A DNA stretch of 39,179 bases from Acetobacteraceae bacterium (GCA_947474705.1 CANJJS010000046.1:1-39179), one strand, 5' to 3'. Counted from the first letter of the stretch, positions 8,836 through 18,375 are shown. Numbers and translations are program-made. The notes: generated by a model not told the origin, from the sequence alone.

Positions 8836-9917
8836 AGCCGGTCCAGGCCGACCGGTGCTCCCACGGAAATCAGCCGGTTGATCTGACCCTGGGCCATGCC
8901 GACGAGCATCGGGCTTTTCAGCCCAGGGACGATCGCGATATCGTAGAGTTCCCGGACAATGCCGCCGAGCCGCAGCCAGTGAACGATCGCGCCAGTGGCA
9001 AGGTCCATGACCATGACGGCGCATTGGGCTTCCTGCCCCTCGGCGCGCAACCGGTCCTCGATCGGCAGCCCGGAAAAGACCTCGCTGCTGCGTGGTAGCG
9101 ACAGCCCGATCATCGCGTATTCGCCGCTCAGCGCGAGCCCGCGGGCAAAGCCGGGCACGAAACCGATCGCGGAAAACCGGCCATCGGCGGGATCGACGAT
9201 GCCCAGTTCGCCGGACCCGGCGTTCAGAACATAAAGTTTACCGTCGTGGAGCCGCGGGGAATGCGGCATCGACAAGCCACGGCAGACCACCGCGTTGGCG
9301 GCGATATCCATGACGATGCCGCCACCGACCCGCCCCGCGGACCATCCCCGCGCCTCCGCCGTCTCGCCTGCGGCGGTCATATAGGCGGGCCGGCCCGTGC
9401 CCGGATCCATCGCCAGCCCGTTCAAGTGGCAGGCATCCCCCGGCGCCGCCCGTTCGATAAAGGGTGGCCGCCAAACCGCGCGGAAGCTGGACGCGTCGTC
9501 CACGGTGGCGAGGCAGGAGAAGGACGTATTGACGAACACTGGCCGCCCCGAGGGCATGACCCCGACATCGTGCGCGAACACATCGCCGGTGAACCAGGCC
9601 GCCTGCGGAACATAGACGGCGTCATGCCCCTCCAGCTCGCTCCCGGCGGGCACCACGTTTTCGAACCGCCAGATCGCGTTGAGGCCCGCGAGATAAAGAC
9701 TAGACCCGGCGGCCGCGACCCCCAGACACCGCTCGAAGGTGCGCTCGGTCACGCTCAACTGCTGGTCGGTGGGCGCTCCGATCAGAAACAATTTTCCGAT
9801 CTGATAGGTCGTGACGGCCAGCGCGAACCCGGACTCGCGCAAAAACGCGGCGAACCCGTCGGACGCCCGCACGGAGTATGGCGGGGCGGAATCCCCCGCG
9901 CTCACGATTTCCGCCAC
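8832..9917 (-). CDS. TIGR03032 / DUF4915-type protein
   Basis: About 361 residues. The family core is recognisable: LAVTTYQIGKLFLIG near the N-terminus, and GLSMPHSPRLHDGKLYVLNAGSGELGI as repeated beta-blade-like segments, suggesting a beta-propeller-like fold. Family function is unknown; members often occur near TPR glycosyltransferases. No signal peptide is visible. The start is uncertain: GTG at 9917 has a good GGGGAGCGAGG site, while an in-frame TTG at 9944 would add nine residues with a poor site. The stop overlaps the next gene's GTG by 4 bp, so the two were co-translated before the downstream gene was broken. Confidence 0.75.
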   Translation of the reverse strand: MAEIVSAGDSAPPYSVRASDGFAAFLRESGFALAVTTYQIGKLFLIGAPTDQQLSVTERTFERCLGVAAAGSSLYLAGLNAIWRFENVVPAGSELEGHDAVYVPQAAWFTGDVFAHDVGVMPSGRPVFVNTSFSCLATVDDASSFRAVWRPPFIERAAPGDACHLNGLAMDPGTGRPAYMTAAGETAEARGWSAGRVGGGIVMDIAANAVVCRGLSMPHSPRLHDGKLYVLNAGSGELGIVDPADGRFSAIGFVPGFARGLALSGEYAMIGLSLPRSSEVFSGLPIEDRLRAEGQEAQCAVMVMDLATGAIVHWLRLGGIVRELYDIAIVPGLKSPMLVGMAQGQINRLISVGAPVGLDRL

Positions 9918-9954
9918 GGCCTCGCTCCCCGATGTTACGCCCAAGCGTGTTTCA

Positions 9955-11550
9955 TTACGCCTTCCGCACGCCCCAGAACAGCGGCCCGGCGCCGGTGACG
10001 ATATCTTTCACGTGATTCTGGAAAACGGTGGAGCCAAGCGCCTGCCCCAGCGGAATATAGGGCACGTCAACGAAGGCCTGGCGCTGCATGTCGGCGGCCA
10101 GACGCTGGCGTCCCGCGAGGTCCGGCGTGACCAGCCATTCATCGCGAAGCGCCTCGATCTTCGGACTGTCGGGCCACCCGCGCGAAGCCGCCCTTCCATT
10201 CGACCGCAACCAATAATGCGTGGCCGGATCGGCGAAATCCAGGCCGGAGGGATGGGTGAGATAGACGCTCCACCCGCCCTTCTCCACCGGCTCGGCGGAG
10301 GTCAAAGCGCGCTGAATGCTGCCCCAGTCCGCCGTGCGCAATTCGACGTTCAGGCCGATTTTGCGCATCATGTCCACGCCGACATTGCCCAGCGCGGCGA
10401 AGGACGCGTATTCCGGCGCGACCGGGACAACGGCCTTCTCGCCCTTATAGCCAGACGCCTCCACCGCGCGTTTGACCGCGTCGAGATCGCGCTTACCGGA
10501 CAAAACCTCCATCCCGGCGGAGGTCGGCATGGCCGAGCCCGGCGTGAAGAACCCGACACCGGCGGTCCAGTTCCGCTTGTCCTCCGTCGCGACGGCGGTC
10601 ATGAATTCTTCCTGGTCCACCGCGCCAAGGATCGCGCGTCGCAACGCCGCGTTATTGAACGGCGGATGCAGATGGTTGAACCGCATCCCGGCCATCGAGC
10701 CGAAACCGTTCATCCGCGTCACCGTCAGATTTTTGGACTGACGCAAAGACGGCAGCAGATCGTAGGTCGGGTTTTCCCACCAATCCATTTCCCCGGTTCG
10801 CATCGCCGCGGCGGCGCTGGCGACGTCGGGCAGGATATGCCACTCGACGCGATCGAAATGCACGATCTTCGGCCCCGCCGTCAGGCTGGGCGTGCCGTTG
10901 GGCCGCGGAACATACGCCTGGTTGCGCTCGTAAACGATGCGCGAACCCGTCAAATGTTCCTTGTGGACGAAACGAAACGGCCCGCTGCCCACCATCTCGT
11001 TCATCTGCTTGAAGGGATCGGTCAGCGCGAGCCGCTCCGGCATCATCACGCAGATGTTCGGCCCGGTCTTGCCCAGCGCCGCGGTCAGCAACGGAAACGG
11101 GTGCTTCAACCGGAACCGGATGGTGCGATCGTCCGGCGCCTCGATCGCGTCGGTCGCGGCCATGAGCGTTTGGCCAAACCCGTCGCGCACACCCCAACGC
11201 CGAATGCTGGCGACACAGTCCTTGGCGAGCACCCTCTCCCCGTCATGCCATAGCAGCCCAGGACGCAGCGTGATCGACCACGTTTTGCCACCATCCTCGA
11301 CCTTGTGGCCCTCCGCCATCTGCGGTTGCGGCAGATAGTCGCTGTCCAGCCCGTACAAGGTGTCGAAGACCATCATGCCATGGGCGCCGACGACATAGAC
11401 CGTGGTCCAAATCGGATCGAGCGTCCCCAAATCGGACTGCGGAATGAATTTCAACACCCGGCTGTTCTGCCCTTGGGCGATACGCGGCGCGGCGAGCGCG
11501 GCGGTGGATGCCGCGAGAAACCCGCGGCGCGGCAATTTGCGGTCGGTCAT
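9955..11550 (-). CDS. Tat-exported ABC transporter solute-binding protein, family 5
   Basis: 531 residues. The N-terminus KLPRRGFLAASTAALAAP is a twin-arginine signal followed by a probable cleavage region (AQGQ). The mature part follows the SBP_bac_5 pattern: SDLGTLDPIWTT, YGLDSDYLPQPQMAEGHKVEDG, a central VGSGPFRFV and a late LRTADWGS segment. Such proteins bind peptides, nickel complexes or other small ligands in the periplasm. No permease or ATPase gene is adjacent, so it is an orphan and its ligand is unknown. The ATG at 11550 is chosen because it places the Tat motif at the N-terminus and has GGGAG upstream; the frame extends further upstream without sense. Confidence 0.85.
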   Translation of the reverse strand: MTDRKLPRRGFLAASTAALAAPRIAQGQNSRVLKFIPQSDLGTLDPIWTTVYVVGAHGMMVFDTLYGLDSDYLPQPQMAEGHKVEDGGKTWSITLRPGLLWHDGERVLAKDCVASIRRWGVRDGFGQTLMAATDAIEAPDDRTIRFRLKHPFPLLTAALGKTGPNICVMMPERLALTDPFKQMNEMVGSGPFRFVHKEHLTGSRIVYERNQAYVPRPNGTPSLTAGPKIVHFDRVEWHILPDVASAAAAMRTGEMDWWENPTYDLLPSLRQSKNLTVTRMNGFGSMAGMRFNHLHPPFNNAALRRAILGAVDQEEFMTAVATEDKRNWTAGVGFFTPGSAMPTSAGMEVLSGKRDLDAVKRAVEASGYKGEKAVVPVAPEYASFAALGNVGVDMMRKIGLNVELRTADWGSIQRALTSAEPVEKGGWSVYLTHPSGLDFADPATHYWLRSNGRAASRGWPDSPKIEALRDEWLVTPDLAGRQRLAADMQRQAFVDVPYIPLGQALGSTVFQNHVKDIVTGAGPLFWGVRKA

Positions 11551-11697
11551 TCCTGGACTCCCGTTTCGCGAGATGGACCCGCGTTCGGAAACAGGATCGG
11601 ATGAACCGGCGATCGGGAGCAAGAGGGAGAGTTCGCGGACACGCCCGCGAAAGGGTCTTTTCTGGCTTCGCGCCACGGATTCGCTTAGCATCGCGCC

Positions 11698-12165
11698 ATG
11701 GCGGACGATCTTTACGAACAGGACGTGTTGCGATGGTCCGAGCATCAGGCCGAACTGTTGCGACGCCTCGCGCGCGGCGAACGCGTGAATGGAGTCGACT
11801 GGTCTCATGTCGTTGAGGAGATCGAGGACGTGGGGCTTTCGGAACTGCGCTCGGTTGAGAGTCTCCTCACCCTGATGCTGGTCCACTTACTGAAGGTTCA
11901 GGGATGGCCGGCGAGCGCCGCGGGAAATCATTGGCGCGGGGAGATCGTGGCTTTCCAACAAAACGCCGCCCGCCGTTTCGCGCCCTCGATGCGGCAAAGA
12001 ATCGACCTGGGACAACTTTATCGGGACGCGATCGAGCAATTGGAGGCTGAGGAATATGACGGGCGAGGGCCTGGCCCCTGGCCTGCCTCCTGCCCGTTCA
12101 CCCTCGATCGGCTTTTGCGCGAAAAGCGCGCGGCGCTGGAAGAAATCCTGAAGGCCGAGACATAA
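11698..12165 (+). CDS. DUF29 domain-containing protein
   Basis: 155 residues, soluble and helical. LYEQDVLRWSEHQAELLRRL at the N-terminus, VDWSHVVEEIEDVG, and LLVHLLKVQGWP-like segments are hallmarks of DUF29, common in Alphaproteobacteria and Cyanobacteria but of unknown function. Almost no Shine-Dalgarno-like sequence precedes the ATG at 11698; TAGCAT lies just upstream, so leaderless transcription is conceivable. It is divergent from the solute-binding protein gene and convergent with rplQ, with a hairpin directly after its stop codon. Confidence 0.82.
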   Translation: MADDLYEQDVLRWSEHQAELLRRLARGERVNGVDWSHVVEEIEDVGLSELRSVESLLTLMLVHLLKVQGWPASAAGNHWRGEIVAFQQNAARRFAPSMRQRIDLGQLYRDAIEQLEAEEYDGRGPGPWPASCPFTLDRLLREKRAALEEILKAET

Positions 12166-12167
12166 GA

Positions 12168-12192
12168 ATGGCCAGGGGAACACCCTGGCCAT
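12168..12192. terminator. hairpin terminator between DUF29 and rplQ
   Basis: ATGGCCAGGG (12168-12177) and CCCTGGCCAT (12183-12192) form a perfect 10-bp stem with a 5-nt loop. On the minus strand it is followed by TCTTATGT, a modest U-rich tail, so it most likely ends the alpha-operon transcript. It may also serve the DUF29 gene. Confidence 0.62.
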
Positions 12193-12268
12193 CCGAGGTC
12201 TCGTCTTACGCACGTTTCATTGGCCACACCGGTAAGAACCGGCCGGGGCTTCGTCGAAGAGCGGACCC

Positions 12269-12694
12269 TCAGGCCTCGGTCTCTTCTTCCTCTTCACGCT
12301 CCTGCTTCGGGCCGCTGTCGAGACCCTTCGCCGCGGGATTGCGTTCAATCAGTTCGATCACGGCCATATCCGCCGCGTCTCCGTAACGAATGCCCGCCTT
12401 CAGCACCCGCGCATACCCGCCGGGACGTTCCTTGTAACGCTCCGCCAGCGTCGTGAACAACTTGTTCACGATGACGTCGTCGCGCAACTGCGCGTAAGCC
12501 AGCCGGCGATTCGCCAGCCCGCCCTTCTTGCCCAGCGTGATCAGCTTCTCGACGACGGGACGCAGGTCCTTCGCCTTCGGCAACGTGGTCGTGATCTGCT
12601 CATGCTTGATCAGCGCATGGGCGAGGTTGCGAAACATCGCCAAGCGATGTGTGGATGTAACGCCGAGCTTCCGGCCAGATACCCCGTGACGCAT
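12269..12694 (-). CDS. rplQ: 50S ribosomal protein L17
   Basis: 141 residues. The N-terminus [17 protein letters not shown] and [24 protein letters not shown] are typical L17. The C-terminal tail is longer than in E. coli and strongly acidic ([10 protein letters not shown]). L17 sits near the exit region of the large subunit. It is the last gene of the alpha operon, 23 bp after rpoA, with AAGGA about 8 nt before the ATG. Confidence 0.97.
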   Translation of the reverse strand: MRHGVSGRKLGVTSTHRLAMFRNLAHALIKHEQITTTLPKAKDLRPVVEKLITLGKKGGLANRRLAYAQLRDDVIVNKLFTTLAERYKERPGGYARVLKAGIRYGDAADMAVIELIERNPAAKGLDSGPKQEREEEEETEA

Positions 12695-12717
12695 TGTCTA
12701 AATCCTTTCCGGCCAGC

Positions 12718-13749
12718 TCAGAACGGCTCTTCCAGCCGTTTCGCGAGTTCTTCGATGTTCTCAGGCGGCCACGCCGCGACGGTCATGCCAAGCGACAGAC
12801 CCATCGTGGTGAGAAGCTCCTTGATTTCGTTCAACGACTTGCGTCCGAAATTCGGCGTCCGCAGCATTTCCTGCTCGGACTTCTGCACGAGGTCGCCGAT
12901 GTAAACGATGTTGTCGTTCTTCAAACAATTCGCCGAGCGGACGGACAATTCCAGCTCGTCCACCTTGCGCAACAGATTGCGGTTGAAACCCAGATCCTCG
13001 CGTGGCTCCTCGGCGCGAATCTCGCGGGGCTCGTCGAAGTTGATGAACAACTGCAACTGATCCTGCAAAATCCGCGCGGCCAGCGCCACGGAATCTTCCG
13101 GCGTCACCGCCCCGTTGGTCTCGACGGTAAGCAGCAGCTTGTCATAATCGGTGACCTGACCGACGCGGGTCTGATCGACGCGATACGACACGCGGCGCAC
13201 CGGCGAGTAGATCGAATCGACCGGAATCAACCCGATCGGCGCGTCTTCCGGACGGTTCACGCTGGACGGCTGATAGCCCTTGCCCAGATTGACCGTGAAC
13301 TCCATGCCCAGCTTCGCGCCGTCGTCCAGCGTGCAAATCACCAGATCCGGGTTCATGATGTCGATGTCATGCCCGGCCTGGATCTGGCCCGCCTTGACCT
13401 CGCCAGGACCCACGGCGGACAGCGACATCCGCTTCGGACCCTCGCCATGCATCCGCAGCGCCAACTGCTTGATGTTCAACACGATGTCCGTCACATCCTC
13501 GCGCACGCCGGCGAGGGAGCTGAACTCATGCAACACCCCGTCGATCTGCACCGCCGTCACCGCCGCGCCCTGAAGCGACGACAGCAGAATGCGGCGGATC
13601 GCGTTGCCAAGGGTCATGCCGAAGCCGCGTTCCAGAGGCTCGGCGATGATCGTGGCCACGCGCGCGGGATCGGCACCCGGCTCGACCTCGAGTTTTTCCG
13701 GCTTGATCAGTGACTGCCAGTTCCGCTGAATGACCGCGCTCTGCTTCAT
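12718..13749 (-). CDS. rpoA: DNA-directed RNA polymerase alpha subunit
   Basis: 343 residues. The assembly domain (about 1-235) includes [23 protein letters not shown], the conserved dimerisation and beta-contact region. The C-terminal domain (about 250-320) includes [13 protein letters not shown], whose Arg corresponds to E. coli R265 (UP-element DNA contact), and [16 protein letters not shown]. It nucleates RNA polymerase assembly. It lies between rpsK (94-bp gap) and rplQ, as in most proteobacteria. Confidence 0.98.
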   Translation of the reverse strand: MKQSAVIQRNWQSLIKPEKLEVEPGADPARVATIIAEPLERGFGMTLGNAIRRILLSSLQGAAVTAVQIDGVLHEFSSLAGVREDVTDIVLNIKQLALRMHGEGPKRMSLSAVGPGEVKAGQIQAGHDIDIMNPDLVICTLDDGAKLGMEFTVNLGKGYQPSSVNRPEDAPIGLIPVDSIYSPVRRVSYRVDQTRVGQVTDYDKLLLTVETNGAVTPEDSVALAARILQDQLQLFINFDEPREIRAEEPREDLGFNRNLLRKVDELELSVRSANCLKNDNIVYIGDLVQKSEQEMLRTPNFGRKSLNEIKELLTTMGLSLGMTVAAWPPENIEELAKRLEEPF

Positions 13750-13843
13750 GTCGCACCTGATATTGTTCGCGCCGTTTCCGGCGGGAGCGGCTTACGCCGC
13801 CGGCCCAGAGTCCGGCCCATGGAACACGGGCCGAACGGAAACG

Positions 13844-14236
13844 TCAGACCCGCCGGCGCTTGCGCGGACGGCACCCGTTATGCGGGATCGGCGTCATGTC
13901 TCTGATGGCCGTGACCTGGAACCCAACCGCCTGCAAAGCCCGCAACGCGCTCTCACGCCCCGAACCCGGCCCGCTGACCTCAATGTCCAGCGTCTCCATG
14001 CCATGCTCGCGCGCCTTCTTGCCCGCGTCCTCGGCGGCGACCTGCGCGGCATAGGGCGTGGATTTCCGGCTGCCCTTAAACCCCTGGCTCCCCGCCGACG
14101 ACCACGCGATCGCGTTGCCCTGGGCGTCCGTGATCGTGATCACCGTGTTGTTGAACGTCGCGGCGACATGCGCCACGCCGGAGGTGATGTTCTTACGCTC
14201 TTTGCGGCGCGGGCGCGCGGCGGCGGGTTTCGCCAT
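13844..14236 (-). CDS. rpsK: 30S ribosomal protein S11
   Basis: 130 residues. [20 protein letters not shown] and the basic C-terminus [13 protein letters not shown] are diagnostic of S11, a platform protein of the small subunit. The ATG at 14236 gives [16 protein letters not shown], the usual start; the frame extends seven codons upstream without matching the family. It is 75 bp downstream of rpsM. Confidence 0.97.
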   Translation of the reverse strand: MAKPAAARPRRKERKNITSGVAHVAATFNNTVITITDAQGNAIAWSSAGSQGFKGSRKSTPYAAQVAAEDAGKKAREHGMETLDIEVSGPGSGRESALRALQAVGFQVTAIRDMTPIPHNGCRPRKRRRV

Positions 14237-14311
14237 GATCGATTGTGCTCCATACATCCACCGCGCGCGACTGGCTCGCGCGGCATCCAGAATCCGAGGG
14301 GGCGAATGCCC

Positions 14312-14689
14312 TTACTTGGTGACTTTCTTCTTGCCGGCAATCGCCACGGCCTTGCCCTTGCGGGTGCGGGCATTCGTGTGCGTGCGCTGACCACGGACCG
14401 GCAGGCCCTTGCGGTGACGCAAACCGCGGTAGCAACCCAGATCCATCAAACGCTTGATGTTCATGGACACTTCGCGGCGCTTATCGCCCTCGACCTGGTA
14501 ATCGCGATCAATCAGCTCACGGATCTTCAGCACTTCCTCGTCGGAAAGCTGATTCACACGCCGCTCGTCGGGAATGCTGAGCTTCCCGCAGATCTCGGCC
14601 GCCTTGCTGGGGCCGATCCCGTAGATGTAACGCAAACCGATCAACACGCGTTTGTTGGTCGGGATATTAACGCCGGCGATACGTGCCAC
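14312..14689 (-). CDS. rpsM: 30S ribosomal protein S13
   Basis: 125 residues beginning at GTG 14689 ([15 protein letters not shown], the standard S13 N-terminus), with GGAG about 8 nt upstream. The C-terminus [16 protein letters not shown] contacts the P-site tRNA in known ribosome structures. A start at 14731 would add 14 non-family residues and is rejected. It is the first gene of the alpha operon proper and is preceded by its own promoter rather than directly by adk. Confidence 0.97.
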   Translation of the reverse strand: MARIAGVNIPTNKRVLIGLRYIYGIGPSKAAEICGKLSIPDERRVNQLSDEEVLKIRELIDRDYQVEGDKRREVSMNIKRLMDLGCYRGLRHRKGLPVRGQRTHTNARTRKGKAVAIAGKKKVTK

Positions 14690-14790
14690 GCCCTGCTCTC
14701 CTGTCGGTCCGGGATGGCACGGTCGAGCCATTTACCGGGAAAAATGCGCAAGCGGCACTGCCCCGAATGGGGAGTGCGCCAAGGGCGCGA

Positions 14791-14818
14791 AATATACACG
14801 GCAGCGGTCTCAGGTCAA
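14791..14818 (-). promoter_or_regulatory. sigma70-type promoter for rpsM-rpsK-rpoA-rplQ
   Basis: Read on the minus strand, TTGACC (14818-14813) is followed by a 16-bp spacer and TATATT (14796-14791), then a GC-rich discriminator (TCGCGCCC). It starts about 10 bp after the stop of the glycosyltransferase gene and leaves a leader of roughly 95 nt, with a small CCCC-ATTC-GGGG hairpin, before the rpsM GTG. Confidence 0.68.
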
Positions 14819-14827
14819 CCGCCGTGT

Positions 14828-16390
14828 TCATCGAAGTTTCGCCGAGACTTCTTCGAGATAGATTTCTTCCAGCTCCCGGCAAAGTTCCGCCGTGTCGCAG
14901 GCCGGACTCGCGGCCACTTTCGCCCGCTGCGCCGAACGCCAGGCCGCCAACGGCGCCGGATCGCGCCCGAGTCGCATGGCCATCGCCTCGAACCCCGCCA
15001 TGTCCGGCGCGACGAACGCGGACAGCCCCGCGGCATTCAAAATCGAGCGGCTGGTGCGACTCGCCCAACGATCGCCGTTGAAGGTCAGCACGGGAACCCC
15101 CTGCCAAATCGCCTCCGCCGTCGTCGTCCCCCCATTATAAGGAAACACGTCGAGACCGATGTCGATCCGATCGTAAGCACGCAAAAACGCGATATGCTCG
15201 CCGCCGCCCTCCAGCGCGATCCGCTCCGGGCCAATCCCCTGCGCGGCGAAACGCGCCAACACGTTGACGCGATTGGACGCCTGCTCCAGCCCCCTGTTTG
15301 CCAGCAGCAAACGCGCGCCCGGCACGCCGTTCAAAATCCGCGACCAGGACGCGATCACCTGGTCGTTGAGCTTATAGGCGGAGTTCAAACTCCCAAACGT
15401 CACATGCCCGGCGGCGAGATGCGGCGGCGGCACGACGTCCGGCGTTTCGTAAAACATCTCGAACGGCAAATACGTGTGCCGGACCCGGCGGACACGCTCC
15501 GCGCAGAACACATCTTCCTCCGGCGGGATGGCGGCCGCATCGCCAATCACACAATCGACCTCAGCGAAGCCGGTCGTCCCATACATCCCCATCCAGGCGA
15601 TCTGAACCGGCGCCGCGCGCCAACCCAACAGTGGCATTCGCCCCTGCAGGCTATAACCATTCAGGTCGATCAAAACGTCGAGACCGGCATCCACGATATG
15701 ACCCGCGAGATCCGCGTTATCAGCGTCCCCCACATCCCAGATGCGATCGTCGGGATGATCCCGATACCCGGCCTCCACACTGGGCATGGGTCCATCGACC
15801 AGCAGATTCAGTTCGAACCGGTCGCGGTCATGGGCATTGATCACGCCCATGCACATCTTCATCCAGTTCCGCGCGTCGAAGAACGAGCCGTAATAACCGA
15901 TCCGGAGCTTTTCGCCCGGCGTCCGCGCCCCACGCGGCCGCGGCCTGGCCAAAGCTGCCTGGTCCCTCGCCCAACGCCGCCGCCCCTCGAGAATCGTCGC
16001 GTTTGTTTGCGCCGGATCGCCTGGACATAAACACGCGATATTCGCGCGCGCCAGCTCCGCGGCCACCGGATCGCCCTCGATCTCCGCGCGGCGAAATTCT
16101 TTCAACGCCTCGGCCGCCTGACCCAGACCGAACAGGACCTTACCGAGATTGACCCGCAGGCGCGTGGCGTCCGCACGCAACGCCAGCGCGCGGCGCAACG
16201 CGGAGGCCGCGTCGCCGTATTCGTGGATCGCCTCGCACGCGAACCCCAGCCCATACCAGGCATCGTAGAGATCCCGGTCGCGCGCCAACACCGCGCGGTA
16301 CGCCTCGATGGCCGCCTGATAGCGCCGGTCGCCATGCAAGGTGTTGGCCGTCGCGAGCATATCTCGCACAGCGGCCCGCGTGCCCGACAT
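14828..16390 (-). CDS. TPR plus GT41 (SPINDLY / O-GlcNAc-transferase-like) glycosyltransferase
   Basis: 520 residues, no signal peptide. TPR-like helices occupy about 10-120 (AIEAYRAVLARDRDLYDAWYGLG). The GT41 catalytic region follows: LIDLNGYSLQGRMPLLGWR, APVQIAWMGMYGTTG, HVTFGSLNSAYKLND (K340 aligns with human OGT K842), GEH at 397-399 and FPYNGGTTTAEAIWQGVPVL. These point to a nucleotide-sugar binding fold. The segment where OGT has its catalytic-base-like His (DFxxHP) reads FFDARNWMK here, so that His is absent; this alignment is from memory. The gene begins 6 bp after the adk stop, so it is co-transcribed with spc/adk, and it ends just before the rpsM promoter. GT41 enzymes usually modify protein Ser/Thr; the target here is unknown. 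Confidence 0.87.
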   Translation of the reverse strand: MSGTRAAVRDMLATANTLHGDRRYQAAIEAYRAVLARDRDLYDAWYGLGFACEAIHEYGDAASALRRALALRADATRLRVNLGKVLFGLGQAAEALKEFRRAEIEGDPVAAELARANIACLCPGDPAQTNATILEGRRRWARDQAALARPRPRGARTPGEKLRIGYYGSFFDARNWMKMCMGVINAHDRDRFELNLLVDGPMPSVEAGYRDHPDDRIWDVGDADNADLAGHIVDAGLDVLIDLNGYSLQGRMPLLGWRAAPVQIAWMGMYGTTGFAEVDCVIGDAAAIPPEEDVFCAERVRRVRHTYLPFEMFYETPDVVPPPHLAAGHVTFGSLNSAYKLNDQVIASWSRILNGVPGARLLLANRGLEQASNRVNVLARFAAQGIGPERIALEGGGEHIAFLRAYDRIDIGLDVFPYNGGTTTAEAIWQGVPVLTFNGDRWASRTSRSILNAAGLSAFVAPDMAGFEAMAMRLGRDPAPLAAWRSAQRAKVAASPACDTAELCRELEEIYLEEVSAKLR

Positions 16391-16396
16391 TTCAGA

Positions 16397-17041
16397 TCAA
16401 CCCAGCAGCGCGAAAAGCTGCTTCGTGACCTCGTCGATATCCGCCATGCCGTCGACCTGCTTCAGATTTCCTTGGCTGGCGTAGTGCGGAAGGATCGGCG
16501 CGGTTTGCTTATGATAGGCTTCCAAACGCGCGCCAACGGTCTCGCGATTGTCGTCCGCGCGCCGGGAGAACTCTGCGCCGCCGCAGGAGTCGCATACCCC
16601 GGACTTCGCCGGCATCTTAAACGTGTCGTGATACCCCGTGCCGCATTTGGCGCAGGTAAACCGCCCGGCGATCCGATCGACCAGCGCGGCGTCGTCCACC
16701 TTCAACTCCACGACCGCGTCCAATGACATCCCCTTGGCGGCGAACAGCGCGTCGAGCGCCTCCGCCTGCGGAACGGTCCGCGGAAACCCGTCGAGGATGA
16801 AGCCCTTGGCGCAATCCGGTTGCTCGATGCGCGCGCCGAGCATGCGGATCAGAATATCGTCGGAGACAAGCTGGCCCGCCTCCATCACCGCCTTGGCTTC
16901 CTTTCCGACCGGCGTGCCCGCCGCCACTTCCGCGCGCAGCATGTCACCGGTGGAAATTTGCACGATACCGTAACGGTCCCGCAGACGCTGCGCCTGCGTT
17001 CCCTTCCCCGCTCCGGGCGGGCCCAGCAGAATCAGTTTCAC
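16397..17041 (-). CDS. adk: adenylate kinase, zinc-type lid
   Basis: 214 residues. The P-loop is [10 protein letters not shown] (8-17), the NMP-binding region [10 protein letters not shown], and FILDGFPRT at 81-89. The long lid contains four cysteines, C130/C133 and C150/C153 (CAKC and CDSC), a zinc-binding form. It interconverts ATP + AMP and 2 ADP. The start is GTG at 17041, overlapping the secY stop (GTGA), so it is translationally coupled to secY. The secY-adk order is standard in this operon. Confidence 0.97.
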   Translation of the reverse strand: MKLILLGPPGAGKGTQAQRLRDRYGIVQISTGDMLRAEVAAGTPVGKEAKAVMEAGQLVSDDILIRMLGARIEQPDCAKGFILDGFPRTVPQAEALDALFAAKGMSLDAVVELKVDDAALVDRIAGRFTCAKCGTGYHDTFKMPAKSGVCDSCGGAEFSRRADDNRETVGARLEAYHKQTAPILPHYASQGNLKQVDGMADIDEVTKQLFALLG

Positions 17042-18375
17042 CGGCGTCCCTTCACCTTACTTTTGCGAATCAGCCCCTCGTATTGATGGGCCAGCAGATG
17101 GGATTGAATCTGCGTCACCGTGTCCATCGTGACCGACACGACGATCAGGATGGACGTGCCGCCGAAATAGAAGGGCAGCCCGTAATCGGCGATCAGCCAC
17201 TCCGGCAACAGACACACCGCGACGAGGTAAATACCGCCCACGGTGGTCAGCCGGGTCAGGATCTTGTCGAAATACGCCGCCGTGGCGCTGCCGGGACGGA
17301 TGCCCGGCACGAACCCGCCGTATTTCTTTAGATTGTCCGCCGTTTCCTCGGGATTGAACACGATCGCCGTATAGAAATAGGCGAAGAAGATGATCAAAGC
17401 CGCATACAGGAGCATGTAGACCGGTTGGCCATGCGCCAATTGCGCCATGACGTCCTGGAACCACACCGGACCGCCGGTGGCGAAACCGGCCACCGTCGCC
17501 GGGATCAGCAGCAGCGAACTCGCGAAGATCGGCGGAATGACGCCGGAGGTATTGATCTTCAGCGGCATATGGGTCGAGTCGCCCCCAACCATCCGGTTGC
17601 CCATCTGCCGTTTCGGATATTGCACGGGTATTCGCCGCTGCGCCCGCTCAACAAAGACAATGGCGGCGATCGTGCCACCCGCCAGCAACAGAAAGACCAT
17701 CACGAAGATCGGCGACAGCGCCCCGGTGCGGCCGAGATCGAGCAGGGACGCCAACGCGCTCGGCAGCCCGGCGACAATCCCCGCCATGATGATCAGGCTC
17801 TGACCGTTGCCGATGCCGCGGGCGGTGATCTGCTCGCCCAGCCACATCAGGAACATGGTGCCGCCGACAAGGGTGATGATGCAGGAAAACCGGAAAAACC
17901 ACCCGGCGTCGAGCACGGCGGGCCCGGTTGTCCCGTGCATCGTCTCCAACCCAATGGCGATGCCGTAAGCCTGGAACATCGCGATAAAGGCGGTGAGATA
18001 TCTTGTGTACTGATTGAGCTTCTTACGGCCCATCTCGCCTTCTTTTTTCAGCGCCTCCAACGAGGGAACCGCCGCCGTCATCAACTGAATGATGATGCTG
18101 GCGCTGATGTAGGGCATGATGTTCAGCGCGAAGACCGTGACGCGCCGCAGCGCCCCGCCCGAGAACATATCGAACATGCCAAGGATGCCGCCGCCGTGCT
18201 GCTGCATCATCTCGGCCATGACGGCGCCGTCGACGCCGGGAATCGGGATGTAGGTCCCGAGACGGTAGACGACCAGGGCACCGAGAGTGAACCAGATGCG
18301 CTGCTTGAGTTCGGTAGCCTTCGCGAAGGTCCCAAGACTCATGTTTGCCGCGAGCTGTTCGGCAGCGGAAGCCAT
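17038..18375 (-). CDS. secY: preprotein translocase subunit SecY
   Basis: 445 residues with about ten hydrophobic segments. It forms the channel of the SecYEG translocon in the inner membrane. Family marks include [12 protein letters not shown] near TM1, [13 protein letters not shown] in TM2 and [20 protein letters not shown] before TM7. The ATG at 18375 ([17 protein letters not shown]) is preferred over 18432, which would add a basic 19-residue tail not seen in the family. It is the last spc gene and overlaps adk by 4 bp. Confidence 0.97.
   Translation of the reverse strand: MASAAEQLAANMSLGTFAKATELKQRIWFTLGALVVYRLGTYIPIPGVDGAVMAEMMQQHGGGILGMFDMFSGGALRRVTVFALNIMPYISASIIIQLMTAAVPSLEALKKEGEMGRKKLNQYTRYLTAFIAMFQAYGIAIGLETMHGTTGPAVLDAGWFFRFSCIITLVGGTMFLMWLGEQITARGIGNGQSLIIMAGIVAGLPSALASLLDLGRTGALSPIFVMVFLLLAGGTIAAIVFVERAQRRIPVQYPKRQMGNRMVGGDSTHMPLKINTSGVIPPIFASSLLLIPATVAGFATGGPVWFQDVMAQLAHGQPVYMLLYAALIIFFAYFYTAIVFNPEETADNLKKYGGFVPGIRPGSATAAYFDKILTRLTTVGGIYLVAVCLLPEWLIADYGLPFYFGGTSILIVVSVTMDTVTQIQSHLLAHQYEGLIRKSKVKGRR

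Noticed and set aside
13730-16030. 766-codon plus-strand frame opposite rpoA, rpsK, rpsM and the glycosyltransferase
   Set aside because: It lies antisense to well-identified genes and has low-complexity Arg/His/Pro-rich translation.
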